55,275 nucleotides of DNA, taken from positions 1-55,275 of the forward strand of contig JBEBJA010000098.1 in the NCBI GenBank assembly GCA_040080145.1, read 5' to 3'. This stretch comes from JANXVY01 sp040080145 (GTDB taxonomy: Bacteria; Pseudomonadota; Alphaproteobacteria; Rhizobiales; Hyphomicrobiaceae). The position numbers and the translations under genes were made by a program. This document shows, one piece after another, positions 25,887 through 34,090 of the stretch; the first letter of the stretch is position 1; each line of letters begins with the position of its first letter. The notes under the pieces were generated by a model that saw nothing but the letters and a program-made list of their open reading frames with translations, was not told the origin of the DNA and ran no database searches.

Positions 25887-26765
25887 ATGCTGATCCGGTA
25901 TGGCTACCAGATGACGCTCGCGTGCCCACAAGACACGGCGTTTGTGGCGCGCTTGAGCGTTCATCCCGAACGGGAGAGTGACGTCGTTTACGAAGTGCCG
26001 TTCCATTCTACCCCAGCGGTACAATCGAGCGTGTTTACCGATGATTTTGGAACGCGGTCGCGCCGGTTCGTCGCGCCGGCAGGCAGACTGACTGTGCGGG
26101 CGGACGGGCTCATCGTAGATAACGGCAAGCGCGACGGTGTCGACCTTAGTGCTCGCGAAGTGCCGATCATGGCGTTGCCTGCCAGCGCCATGCAGTTCTT
26201 GCTGGGAAGCAGGTACTGCGAGACGGATCTTTTAAGTGGGATTGCCTGGCAGATGTTTGGCAGCGTTGCGCCGGGCTGGGGTCGCGTTCAGGCGATCTGC
26301 GATTTCGTCCACCAACATCTGGTGTTCAGTTATCCCCACGCGCGCAGCACGCGGACCGCATTCGACGCCTATCAAGAGCGGATCGGCGTCTGCCGCGACT
26401 TCACGCACCTGGCGATTACGCTGTGCCGCTGCATGAACATTCCTGCGCGTTACGTGAATGGCTACCTGGGGGACATTGGTGTGCCAGCCGACCCAGCGCC
26501 GATGGATTTCAATGCCTGGTTCGAGGTTTATCTTGGCGACCGCTGGCACACGTTCGACGCACGCCATAATACGGCACGGATCGGCCGGATCGTGATTGCG
26601 CGGGGACGCGACGCGATGGATGTGCCGATGATCCACTCGTTTGGGGCACATAGGCTGGAGTCGTTTGCCGTAACGACCGTCGAGGTCACCGGGGTGCTTG
26701 CACCTCAAGACGTGGCCGAACAATCCTGGCAGCAGATTTTGCCACGACTCCTGCTCGCAGCGTAA
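25887..26765 (+). CDS. Transglutaminase-like cysteine protease family protein
   Basis: The 292-residue protein has an N-terminal beta domain (MLIRYGYQMTLACPQDT) and a transglutaminase core with the cysteine in ERIGVCRDFTHLAITLCR, the histidine in YLGDRWHTFDARHN and an aspartate in the same block. No signal peptide is seen, so it acts in the cytoplasm. Bacterial members are mostly peptidases or amidases of unknown substrate; some are linked to poly-amino-acid or peptide handling. A perfect EcfG promoter places it in the stress regulon. It converges with ecfG. Confidence 0.88.
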   Translation: MLIRYGYQMTLACPQDTAFVARLSVHPERESDVVYEVPFHSTPAVQSSVFTDDFGTRSRRFVAPAGRLTVRADGLIVDNGKRDGVDLSAREVPIMALPASAMQFLLGSRYCETDLLSGIAWQMFGSVAPGWGRVQAICDFVHQHLVFSYPHARSTRTAFDAYQERIGVCRDFTHLAITLCRCMNIPARYVNGYLGDIGVPADPAPMDFNAWFEVYLGDRWHTFDARHNTARIGRIVIARGRDAMDVPMIHSFGAHRLESFAVTTVEVTGVLAPQDVAEQSWQQILPRLLLAA

Positions 26766-26883
26766 ATCCTGCGCACCCTGCCTGCGGTTGCGCGACGGCA
26801 GGATGCAAGGTGCCATGAGACTTGACGGTTTCAGACTTGGTGCAAATCTGCCCGTACTAACAATGGAATTGCAAACCGGCGGA

Positions 26884-27438
26884 TTATTGCACCGCTTTCG
26901 ACATGACGGCTTGGGATACGCCCTCTGGACCGAAATCATCAGCCGACCCGACGCCCATCAATTCGACCAAGCGAGCACGCGCACGATTGACCCGGCTCTT
27001 GATCGTGCCGACGGCGCACCCGCAGATCTCGGCCGTTTCTTCGTAGGAAAAGCCTTCTGCACCGACGAGGATCAGCGCTTCCTTTTGGTCTTCGGAAAGC
27101 TGGGCAAGCGCGCGCTGGAAGTCGATCATGTCCATGTGACCATGCTGCTCGGGCAAACTTGAAAGACTTGCGGCCGCAACACCGTCTTCATCGCGAACCT
27201 CGCGCTTGCCGCGGCGAAAGTCCGAAAAGTACGAATTACGCAGAATTGTGAATAACCAAGCCTTGAAGTTCGAACCTTCCTCGAAGCGGTGACGATTGGC
27301 CCACGCTTTGAGCATGGTTTCCTGCACCAGATCGTTTGCCGTCTGCACGTTGCCGCACAAGGAGATGGCGAACGCGCGGAGGTTCGGAATTGCTGCGATG
27401 AGCGCCGTTTGGAACGTCTGGTTAACCGGCTCTTTCAC
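26884..27438 (-). CDS. ecfG: General stress response ECF sigma factor EcfG
   Basis: The 184-residue sigma factor (ECF15 group) directs RNA polymerase to GGAAC-N16-NGTT promoters. Region 2 spans about residues 10-80 (NLRAFAISLCGNVQTANDLVQETMLKAW) and region 4 about 105-165 (LSEDQKEALILVGAEGFSYEETAEICG, then VGTIKSRVNRARARL). The start is GTG and overlaps the nepR stop by four bases (GTGA), so sigma and anti-sigma are translationally coupled. The PhyR sigma-like domain imitates this protein to capture NepR. Intact and of normal size. Confidence 0.95.
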   Translation of the reverse strand: MKEPVNQTFQTALIAAIPNLRAFAISLCGNVQTANDLVQETMLKAWANRHRFEEGSNFKAWLFTILRNSYFSDFRRGKREVRDEDGVAAASLSSLPEQHGHMDMIDFQRALAQLSEDQKEALILVGAEGFSYEETAEICGCAVGTIKSRVNRARARLVELMGVGSADDFGPEGVSQAVMSKAVQ

Positions 27439-27704
27439 GTACCGTCCTCCAGACGGTCCAACTTGGCCAACAGATCAATGAAGTTCTGCGGGATCGGCTG
27501 ATTGACCAATTCCTTGTAAAAGCTTGATAACTGCTGACCGATTTGAGCTTGGATTAGTTCATCTAGAATTGCGTGCGGCTCATCGACCGCGAATGTTGAT
27601 CCCGGCATGAGAGCTGATTCTTTCTCACTTGTGCCTTCGGGACAAGAGCATCCACCCGTTGTTCCCTCCGATGCACTCGTTGCGTCCTGACCCTTATTCT
27701 TCAC
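27435..27704 (-). CDS. nepR: Anti-sigma factor NepR
   Basis: NepR binds and inactivates EcfG until phosphorylated PhyR takes it away. The conserved core is at the C-terminal half: IGQQLSSFYKELVNQPIPQ NFIDLLAKLD, two short helices around the P-x-P turn. The first 45 residues are polar and disordered-looking, with CSCPEG, which is longer than in many homologues. The chosen GTG start at 27704 follows a G-rich Shine-Dalgarno; an internal ATG at 27608 would give 57 residues and keep the core. Directly upstream lies an exact EcfG promoter, so the pair is autoregulated. Confidence 0.9.
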   Translation of the reverse strand: MKNKGQDATSASEGTTGGCSCPEGTSEKESALMPGSTFAVDEPHAILDELIQAQIGQQLSSFYKELVNQPIPQNFIDLLAKLDRLEDGT

Positions 27705-27792
27705 GTGATGCCCCCCCTATTGTTCCGCCGCTAAGAGCAACGAACGACGCGGGCCTTATACGCACTACAACAGCCAACGCTCAGCGAATTTT

Positions 27793-27817
27793 AACGTCGG
27801 CGAACTCTATTAGTTCC
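27793..27817 (-). promoter_or_regulatory. Sigma-EcfG-type promoter of nepR-ecfG
   Basis: On the minus strand GGAAC (27813-27817), 16 bases, CGTT (27793-27796), 89 bases upstream of the nepR start. It indicates positive autoregulation of the sigma factor. Confidence 0.85.
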
Positions 27818-27850
27818 CTGGAAGGTCAACTTTATTACGCAGGTGGTGGA

Positions 27851-27872
27851 TACCAACGCGCATGCGTTGGTA
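27851..27872. repeat. GATACCA-family palindrome, copy A
   Basis: Perfect 9-bp stem TACCAACGC/GCGTTGGTA with loop GCAT, preceded by GGA, with a further GCGTTGGTATAAGG just downstream. Related inverted repeats opening with GGATACCA lie at 41912-41951 and 53939-53981. Confidence 0.75.
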
Positions 27873-27907
27873 CGCTGGCGCGTTGGTATAAGGTCTTCGG
27901 ATCGCGG

Positions 27908-28081
27908 CTAGGCCCGGCGAAGGAGGCCCGCTATGAGCGAGATGCCGAACAGCACGATGGCAACCCAGAACAGAATTCGTGCGCCATCCATCGCCGTTCC
28001 TGCGACGCCGCCGAAACCCAGGAATGCCGCAACGAGCGCGACAATCAAAAATACGACTGCATAATGCAATAGGTTGCCCAT
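27908..28081 (-). CDS. DUF1328 (UPF0391) small membrane protein
   Basis: A 57-residue protein with two membrane helices: MGNLLHYAVVFLIVALVAAF, a glycine-rich turn FLGFGGVAGTAMDGA that marks DUF1328, then ILFWVAIVLFGISLIAGLL. Proteins of this family are common in stress regulons; function is unknown. GGAGAAGCAGTG precedes the ATG. A GGAAC-N16-CATT sequence at 28151-28175 is in the right place for a weak EcfG promoter. The frame is too short for usual ORF thresholds. Confidence 0.85.
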   Translation of the reverse strand: MGNLLHYAVVFLIVALVAAFLGFGGVAGTAMDGARILFWVAIVLFGISLIAGLLRRA

Positions 28082-28301
28082 CACTGCTTCTCCCTAACGA
28101 AATCATCGGCTGCCCAATTCGCATTCTGGTTTCGGAGCCGTTGGCTGGATAATGTGCGGGACACGCATAGGTTCCTCTTTGGGCGATTATTTTATCAACC
28201 TTTCGCTTTGCATTCCCCAATTCACTGAACGAAGTAATTTGTGCCGAAATGGAAAGCCCGCAAGACGGGCAGACGCACACCTGGATTCTTCCGGTCATGA
28301 A

Positions 28302-28326
28302 GGAACTTGTCTGCATGCGCGCAGTT
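28302..28326 (+). promoter_or_regulatory. Sigma-EcfG-type promoter (AGTT variant)
   Basis: GGAAC (28302-28306), 16 bases, AGTTT. It lies 41 bases upstream of the 48-residue protein at 28367 and probably serves the next gene too. Confidence 0.65.
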
Positions 28327-28366
28327 TGAGATGCATGTGTTTGGGTTAAGTGATTGGAGTATAGTG

Positions 28367-28513
28367 ATGAGTTTGATTTCACGAGGCGAGGAAGAGGCCC
28401 GGCATCCGTGGAACGATGAGGAAGCGCCCTTCAGGGTCATGCTGGTGGTATTCGCGCTCTCGACGATAGCGACCACGGCTGGCGTCCTGCTGGCGACCGT
28501 TGTTCACGGTTGA
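28367..28513 (+). CDS. 48-residue single-span membrane protein
   Basis: The first 20 residues are acidic and polar (ISRGEEEARHPWNDEEAPFR), followed by one membrane helix (VMLVVFALSTIATTAGVLLA). TTGGAG lies eight bases before the ATG. No family was recognised. A GGAAC-N16-AGTT element stands just upstream, and the next gene begins 35 bases after the stop, so they may form an operon. Confidence 0.65.
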   Translation: MSLISRGEEEARHPWNDEEAPFRVMLVVFALSTIATTAGVLLATVVHG

Positions 28514-28548
28514 CCGGTCTTAATGGAATAGGTTCGCGGAGTTTCACT

Positions 28549-29070
28549 ATGCAATTATCAGTACCGGCCGGACATATCTGGAATAGGCACTCGATTAGGC
28601 ACTGGATACTGGGTGAGTTCTGGTCTTTCCGGCGTTTCGTTCCAGCTATCGCGCTCTGCATTATGATTTTCCCCGCTGCTCTTGGCATCTATTCGCACAT
28701 CCAGCCTGCGACGGTCAGGACTGGGCCAATCAACGCGCTCTCGATCGAGCACCCCAATTGGGGCCGATCCGGCGTGCTGCAGGATGTCGACGTGCGCGTT
28801 GAGCGGTCCAAGGGCCGCCCTGTAAAACTCTACCTCGACGGCGCCTTTAGCCAGAGCTATGCGCTAGAGCGAACGCTGCCGTTACCAAAGACAATCGCTG
28901 CTGAAGGCGATGGGCAGGCCTTGTTCTTTGATGCGCCCGTTGACTCAAATTTGGCGGTGACCTTGACGTTACGCCCGCTGACGTGGGGGCGGAGCGAGGT
29001 CCAGATCCGGTCTGATGTGCCCGGCATCATGATGGCGAGCACGACGTTACGGGAACTGATCGTCCCTTGA
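28549..29070 (+). CDS. Membrane-anchored protein of unknown function
   Basis: A 173-residue protein with one hydrophobic segment at about residues 30-50 (FVPAIALCIMIFPAALGIYS) and an outside domain of about 120 residues predicted to be mainly beta strand (VLQDVDVRVERSKGRPVKLY, then ALFFDAPVDSNLAVTLTLRP). There is no Cys and no catalytic pattern. GGAG seven bases upstream supports the ATG at 28549; a TTG at 28510 is an alternative. It lies in the stress island behind a 48-residue membrane protein. Family not recognised. Confidence 0.65.
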   Translation: MQLSVPAGHIWNRHSIRHWILGEFWSFRRFVPAIALCIMIFPAALGIYSHIQPATVRTGPINALSIEHPNWGRSGVLQDVDVRVERSKGRPVKLYLDGAFSQSYALERTLPLPKTIAAEGDGQALFFDAPVDSNLAVTLTLRPLTWGRSEVQIRSDVPGIMMASTTLRELIVP

Positions 29071-29135
29071 GCGGCGCGTTCGCGCAGCTATTATCCGCCA
29101 CGGGGGTCAAACCGTAGAAGCGTAATCTCTTCGTG

Positions 29136-29160
29136 GGAACTCCTGCGTTGCAACAGCGTT
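29136..29160 (+). promoter_or_regulatory. Sigma-EcfG-type promoter of the HWE kinase gene
   Basis: GGAAC (29136-29140), 16 bases, CGTT (29157-29160) then T: exact consensus, 117 bases upstream of the kinase ATG. Confidence 0.8.
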
Positions 29161-29277
29161 TAGCTGCAACGTAAACGCTGCGGGCGGCGGACTAATTGCG
29201 GACGGCAACGGCGCGTGATGCGGTGACCGTTCCACCCCAATAATTGCGGTTTCGTGCGCGGCAGGAATTGGGGTTTG

Positions 29278-31725
29278 ATGGTCCATACCACGGCGAGGCT
29301 GGCACAAACCGGGAGGCGGAAGCGTACTTTCTTCAAGGGGCGCAGCATCAGTAACCTGCTGACCTTTCTGGTGCTGTCAATCCTCGTACCGTTGCTGGCA
29401 TTTTCTGCTCTTGTGCTGTGGCGCGTTACCGAGGTCGAGCAATCGCGCGCCGAGCAAGCTTTAGCGATCGGGGCCGACACGCTGACTCAAGATATCGACC
29501 GGGAATTGCGTGGCATAACGGCGACGCTGTCCGGGCTGTCGACCTCACCTGCGCTGCTGAACCGGGACTACGGCACGTTTTACGCTCAGGCCGACAATGT
29601 CGCACGTATGCTTGGCACCCCTATTCTCGTGCGCGATCTGGCGACAGGCCAGCAACTGCTCAATACCCGTGTGTCGTTTGGATTACCGTTGCCGGTAAAT
29701 CCACCTGGCGATTTGGACAGAGCGATTTCCACGACACGCGCGCCGTACGTCTCTGACCTCCTCTTCGGGTCGGTGGCGCAACACTGGCTGTTCGCCGTTG
29801 GCGTACCCGTTATTGTGGATGGTCAAGTGACTGCCGTCCTGCTGGCGTCTGTTGCGCCCGAGCGGCTGATTTCGATCATGAAAGAGCAGAGTCCATCCGC
29901 AAAATGGACGTATGCCGTCTCAGATCGCAAAGGGACCTTGGTGGCGCGATCTGCGGGACATGAAAAGTATCTTGGCAAGGCGAGCCCAAACGCTGCCCTG
30001 ATGGTGGCCGAAGCCGGCGTGCACCGCGTCGTCAATCTCGACGGCGTCACTGTCGTTCGCGGTTTCCGCCGTACAAAGGATGGGTGGACGGTGGCCGCGT
30101 TCACACCCGTCAACGCCATCGACATGCCCGTGCGACAGTCGTGGCTGACCTTCGCCGTTGCCGGTGCGCTGGCGCTGGCATTTGCCCTGCCCGTTACTTT
30201 ATATTTTGCAAAGCGGATCGCCGGGTCGATACGGCAGGTCGCGACCAATGCCGCGACATTAGAGCGTGGCGATGCCGTGCCGCTGGTTAACTCCGACGTG
30301 ATCGAGGTGGACGAAGTCGCGGCCATGGTTCACCAGGCTTCGGTGACGTTGCGGCAGCGAACGCGATCGCTGGCAGAAAGTGCTGCCCGGTTCCGATCGG
30401 CCTTCGATCAAGCCGCCGTCGGGTTCGAGCAAACCGATCTAAGCGGGCGCTGGATCATTTTGAACAACCGGTTTTGCGAGATGATCGGATACACGACCGA
30501 CGAATGTGCAAATCTGAAGCCCGCAGACGTCACGCATCCAGATGATTACTTCGCCGAGGGGCCCTCGCGCGAAGCGATTTTACGCGGCGACATTGCAAGC
30601 TTCACGATAGAAAAGCGCTTCTTCAAAAAGGATGGCGCGATCTTGCGGGCACGGTCGACCTGCTCGCTTGTCAGCGATCTCGATGGCAAGCCATTGTATT
30701 TTGTCGCCGTCGTCGAGGACATTACCGCAGACTACCGTGCGCGGGTTGCGACTGCCCGCTTGGCGGCGCTGGTGGAGGCATCCAACGATGCGATCATTTC
30801 CGTCACCAAGGACGGCGTCATCGAAACCTGGAACCCCGGGGCCGAGCGGCTGTTTGGTTTCACGCGCTCAGACATTGTTGGAAACGACGTCGCACTGCTG
30901 GCACCAGACGATCACCGGATGGATGTCGCCGAGCTGATTGAGCGTGGCCAGAAGGGCGAGGCCTTCCGCAACGAAACCGTATTGCGCCGGAAGGATGGGA
31001 CGCTCGTCGATGTGGCAATCGGGGTTTCACCAATCCTTGGCAAGGGTGACACGGTCACGGCGCTGTCGGTCACGATGGAAGATATTCAAGACCGGCGGAC
31101 ATGGGAAAACCAGCTCATCTTGCTCAATCGAGAGCTGCAACACCGGGTCAAAAATTCTCTTGCTGTCGTGCAGTCCATCGCCAACCAAACCCTACGATGC
31201 AGTCCTTCGCCGGTTGCGTTTCATACCGCATTTCTCGGGCGGTTGCAGTCTCTGGCGGCCGCGAACGATCTGCTGCTGCAGACAAGCTGGACCGGCGGCG
31301 ATCTGGGCAGCATCATCGACCGCCAGATCAAACCGCTTTTGTCGGCGCCCACCCATCAGTTGCGCACAAACGGTCCGGCCGTCGCGCTGCCGGTCGAATT
31401 GACAGTTCCGCTTGGACTGGCGCTGCATGAACTGGCGACCAACGCATTGAAGTACGGCTCGTTGTCGGTCGCGGGCGGATTTATCGCGCTGTCTTGGAGC
31501 GTTCACGACGCGGGCGAAAAGCGGATGCTGCGATTGGTTTGGTCGGAATCCGGCGGGCCGCCAGCGCACGATCCGACCGAAAAGGGCTTTGGCAGCACGC
31601 TCATCAATCGCGGCGTTCCCGGCGCGACTGTCGCGCAGAGTTTTACGGCTGCAGGGCTGGTTTGTATCATGGAGTTACCGCTGCCGGAGTTGGCAAATGT
31701 CACTGTCGCCAGTGCGGCCAGCTAA
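29278..31725 (+). CDS. HWE-type sensor histidine kinase with two PAS domains
   Basis: An 815-residue membrane kinase. Order: TM helix (about 27-50, LLTFLVLSILVPLLAFSAL), periplasmic double-Cache-like sensor to about 280, second TM (TFAVAGALALAFALPVTLYF), HAMP-like linker, PAS 1 at about 370-485 (RFRSAFDQAAVGFEQTDLSG), PAS 2 at about 490-605 (ALVEASNDAIISVTKDGVIETW), then the HWE kinase core. The phosphorylated histidine is in LQHRVKNSLAVVQSIA, the ATP site in LALHELATNALKYGS, and the family Trp-x-Glu in LVWSESGG. Kinases of this class phosphorylate PhyR. Its own EcfG promoter closes a feedback loop. A GTG at 29254 is an alternative start. Confidence 0.92.
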   Translation: MVHTTARLAQTGRRKRTFFKGRSISNLLTFLVLSILVPLLAFSALVLWRVTEVEQSRAEQALAIGADTLTQDIDRELRGITATLSGLSTSPALLNRDYGTFYAQADNVARMLGTPILVRDLATGQQLLNTRVSFGLPLPVNPPGDLDRAISTTRAPYVSDLLFGSVAQHWLFAVGVPVIVDGQVTAVLLASVAPERLISIMKEQSPSAKWTYAVSDRKGTLVARSAGHEKYLGKASPNAALMVAEAGVHRVVNLDGVTVVRGFRRTKDGWTVAAFTPVNAIDMPVRQSWLTFAVAGALALAFALPVTLYFAKRIAGSIRQVATNAATLERGDAVPLVNSDVIEVDEVAAMVHQASVTLRQRTRSLAESAARFRSAFDQAAVGFEQTDLSGRWIILNNRFCEMIGYTTDECANLKPADVTHPDDYFAEGPSREAILRGDIASFTIEKRFFKKDGAILRARSTCSLVSDLDGKPLYFVAVVEDITADYRARVATARLAALVEASNDAIISVTKDGVIETWNPGAERLFGFTRSDIVGNDVALLAPDDHRMDVAELIERGQKGEAFRNETVLRRKDGTLVDVAIGVSPILGKGDTVTALSVTMEDIQDRRTWENQLILLNRELQHRVKNSLAVVQSIANQTLRCSPSPVAFHTAFLGRLQSLAAANDLLLQTSWTGGDLGSIIDRQIKPLLSAPTHQLRTNGPAVALPVELTVPLGLALHELATNALKYGSLSVAGGFIALSWSVHDAGEKRMLRLVWSESGGPPAHDPTEKGFGSTLINRGVPGATVAQSFTAAGLVCIMELPLPELANVTVASAAS

Positions 31726-31972
31726 GGCCGCGCCGCAAAATAACCGCAACACATTTACGACTGATTTCCCGGAATTTGGCGCGCATCTTCGCGCGCGAAA
31801 TATCCGGGATCTTTACCTCGCTGAGACCTGTAAAGACCCCGGATCGGCCAAGTGCAGGGCCGTCCGGGGAAACAGTGGGAGACGGTGAAAGGACTGTCCG
31901 CAAGTGCCAACTCAACGTCAACGGATCACGATGCGGTTGTTTTGCGATCTGTCCTAAGAGACAGGTTTTGGG

Positions 31973-33838
31973 TCATGATTTGGCAGAGCGGTTCATCAAG
32001 ACAAGCGCATCACGCATGCGGTGCTGTAGGGTTGCGCTGCCGTTTTTGATGTCCATGCCCGCGCCGGAGTGGTGGCGGCGAAGTGTGACGACGCGGCTAT
32101 GATACGCAGACAAGCTCGGGCGGTGGGCGACACTGATTACGGTGGTTGCGAACAGGTGGTGGGTGAAGAGTTCCATCATGCGCGCTTCATTGGCCAGATC
32201 CAATGCCGAGGTCGCTTCGTCGAGAATTGCCAGCGTGGGCTTATGGATCAGCACGCGGGCGAAGGCCAGCCGCTGCTGTTCGCCGCCCGACAGGTATTTG
32301 TCCCATGGCTTCTCAATGTCCAGCGAGGGAATGAGCTCTGAAAGACCCACGAGTTCCAGTGCCCTACAGACCTCTGGCTCGGGGATTTCAGACACCGGAT
32401 GGGGATAGGTGATTGCCGCGCGCAGCGTGCCGGTTGGCAAATAGCTGCGTTGCGGGAGGAACGCGATCGTCGACCGGGCGGGCAGTTCGATATGCCCTGA
32501 TCCCCACGGCCAGATGCCTGCGATTGCGCGCACCAGGGTGCTTTTGCCGGCCCCGGATTCCCCGTTGACGAGGACCATTTCGCCCGGCGCGATTTGAAGC
32601 TGCGCGTCGGTCAGCAAGACCGTTCCATCCTGAAGGTGCAAAGACACGTTGGTCAGGCGCAAAATATCGTCGCTACCGTGGGTCACGGCAATCCGGGAAG
32701 ATTCCGGTGTGCCGTCATTGGCCAGCGCAATGAATGAGAGCAGCTCGGAGGCCCGGGATGCCGCCGCATACCATTCCGACAGGCGGGCGAAGTTCAAGGT
32801 GAACCAACCCAACGACGATTGAAGCATCGCAAACGCGGTGGCAGTCTGCATCACCGTGCCCAGCGTGACCGTGCCTGACAGATAGACCGGCGTCATCAGA
32901 AGGAGAGGTATGATCGGCGTCATGAGCCCGTTGGAATAGGTCACCCAGGTCATCCGGGTCCAGGTGGAGGCGTAGTTTCTCCACGCGTTGCTGACAGTTA
33001 AAAGATGCCGGTGCAGCGATGTTTTTTCGCCCGGCTCGCCACCGAGCAACGCGACACTTTCAGCGTTTTCGCGCAGCCTCGTCAGCTCGAAGCGGAAGCG
33101 CGCCTCGGATTCACTGCGGTCGCGAATGGACTGGGCATAGAGGCCGCCGAAAAGACGCATGCACGCGGTAACGATCAGCGCATAGGCGAAGCCTGCGAAG
33201 ACCATGAAGCCTGGGATTGTGACGCCGGCGATGGTGATTGAGCCGCCCGCATACCATAAGACTCCGGCAAAGGTTATGCCCGTGACAACTGCCGAGACCA
33301 CGCCAATCGTCAAGTCAACGATGGGTTCGACCGTTAGGCGGATATCTTCGGCGATCCGGTGCTCCGGGGCGAAGTCATTGCCGCGGATAATCGTCATCCG
33401 ATAGAAGGCTTGGTCATCAAGCCACGCGGCGATCGCTCTTTTCGTGACGTGTTCGCGCCATGCCACCTGGAGGTGAATCTTGCAAAGTGTCGCCGCCATC
33501 ACCGTCAGTGTCGCTGCAAAAAGCAGCACGAAAAACCACAGGGCCGCACTTTGGATCAATACTGCAGAGCGCAATTCAAGCGCATCGTAGAACGACTTGT
33601 TCCAGCGGTTGAGCAGATACTGCATTCCCACGTCGCCGAGCGTAAAGGCGAATGCGCCGAGGGTAAAAAGCCAGGCTCTAAACGACGTTGAGCTAGCCCA
33701 AAACGGCTTTGACAACACGGCCAGGGGCCTGACTGTCGTCCAAATTCCAGTTGGCCGTGCGTTCAATATTGTCACTCCATGGCTGTCCGAGGACAGGACA
33801 TGCGACCCTCGACTTTGAAATAACCGTTCACTCGACAT
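31973..33838 (-). CDS. SbmA/BacA/YddA-like ABC transporter (fused membrane and ATPase)
   Basis: A 621-residue half-transporter: membrane domain with six helices at about residues 20-330 (ABC_membrane_2 type, with YLLNRWNKSFYDALE and DQAFYRMTI, marks of the SbmA/YddA group) and a C-terminal ATPase with Walker A GESGAGKS, signature LSGGEQQR and Walker B LAILDEATSALD. Relatives move peptides, cobalamin or very long fatty acids. The start at 33838 is favoured over 33958 because an EcfG-type promoter (33858-33882) would otherwise lie inside the gene. It faces a divergent stress gene. Confidence 0.88.
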   Translation of the reverse strand: MSSERLFQSRGSHVLSSDSHGVTILNARPTGIWTTVRPLAVLSKPFWASSTSFRAWLFTLGAFAFTLGDVGMQYLLNRWNKSFYDALELRSAVLIQSAALWFFVLLFAATLTVMAATLCKIHLQVAWREHVTKRAIAAWLDDQAFYRMTIIRGNDFAPEHRIAEDIRLTVEPIVDLTIGVVSAVVTGITFAGVLWYAGGSITIAGVTIPGFMVFAGFAYALIVTACMRLFGGLYAQSIRDRSESEARFRFELTRLRENAESVALLGGEPGEKTSLHRHLLTVSNAWRNYASTWTRMTWVTYSNGLMTPIIPLLLMTPVYLSGTVTLGTVMQTATAFAMLQSSLGWFTLNFARLSEWYAAASRASELLSFIALANDGTPESSRIAVTHGSDDILRLTNVSLHLQDGTVLLTDAQLQIAPGEMVLVNGESGAGKSTLVRAIAGIWPWGSGHIELPARSTIAFLPQRSYLPTGTLRAAITYPHPVSEIPEPEVCRALELVGLSELIPSLDIEKPWDKYLSGGEQQRLAFARVLIHKPTLAILDEATSALDLANEARMMELFTHHLFATTVISVAHRPSLSAYHSRVVTLRRHHSGAGMDIKNGSATLQHRMRDALVLMNRSAKS

Positions 33839-33857
33839 GCGGAGATTACAGGGTGAC

Positions 33858-33882
33858 AACTGCTCAGTGACCAAATCGTTCC
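33858..33882 (-). promoter_or_regulatory. Sigma-EcfG-type promoter of the ABC transporter gene
   Basis: On the minus strand GGAAC (33878-33882), 16 bases, AGTT (33858-33861). It lies only 20 bases upstream of the ATG at 33838, implying a very short leader. Confidence 0.6.
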
Positions 33883-33896
33883 ATGCGGTTGAGAGC

Positions 33897-33921
33897 GGAA
33901 CCTTTGTCAGAATAGGCCGTT
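33897..33921 (+). promoter_or_regulatory. Sigma-EcfG-type promoter, divergent from the ABC gene
   Basis: GGAAC (33897-33901), 16 bases, CGTT (33918-33921): exact consensus on the plus strand, 170 bases upstream of the ATG at 34091 and 15 bases from the opposing promoter. Confidence 0.75.
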
Positions 33922-34090
33922 CAACTAGCAATCGAGGGCTTGACGCGCCTGGCCGCACCTGTGTCTGGCTCGCTTGCCTGCCGGGCGGGGTTCGTCTTGG
34001 CGTCGACTCGTAGCGGGGGACACTGGGCCACTCGTTTTCCGGGCCGGCTGCACCGCTATCTGCCGCTGACGATAATTGAGGATGTTTTCT

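Noticed and set aside
26766..26804. ATCCTGC/GCAGGAT hairpin as terminator between the transglutaminase and ecfG genes
   Set aside because: Only seven pairs around 25 bases and no T-tract on either strand.
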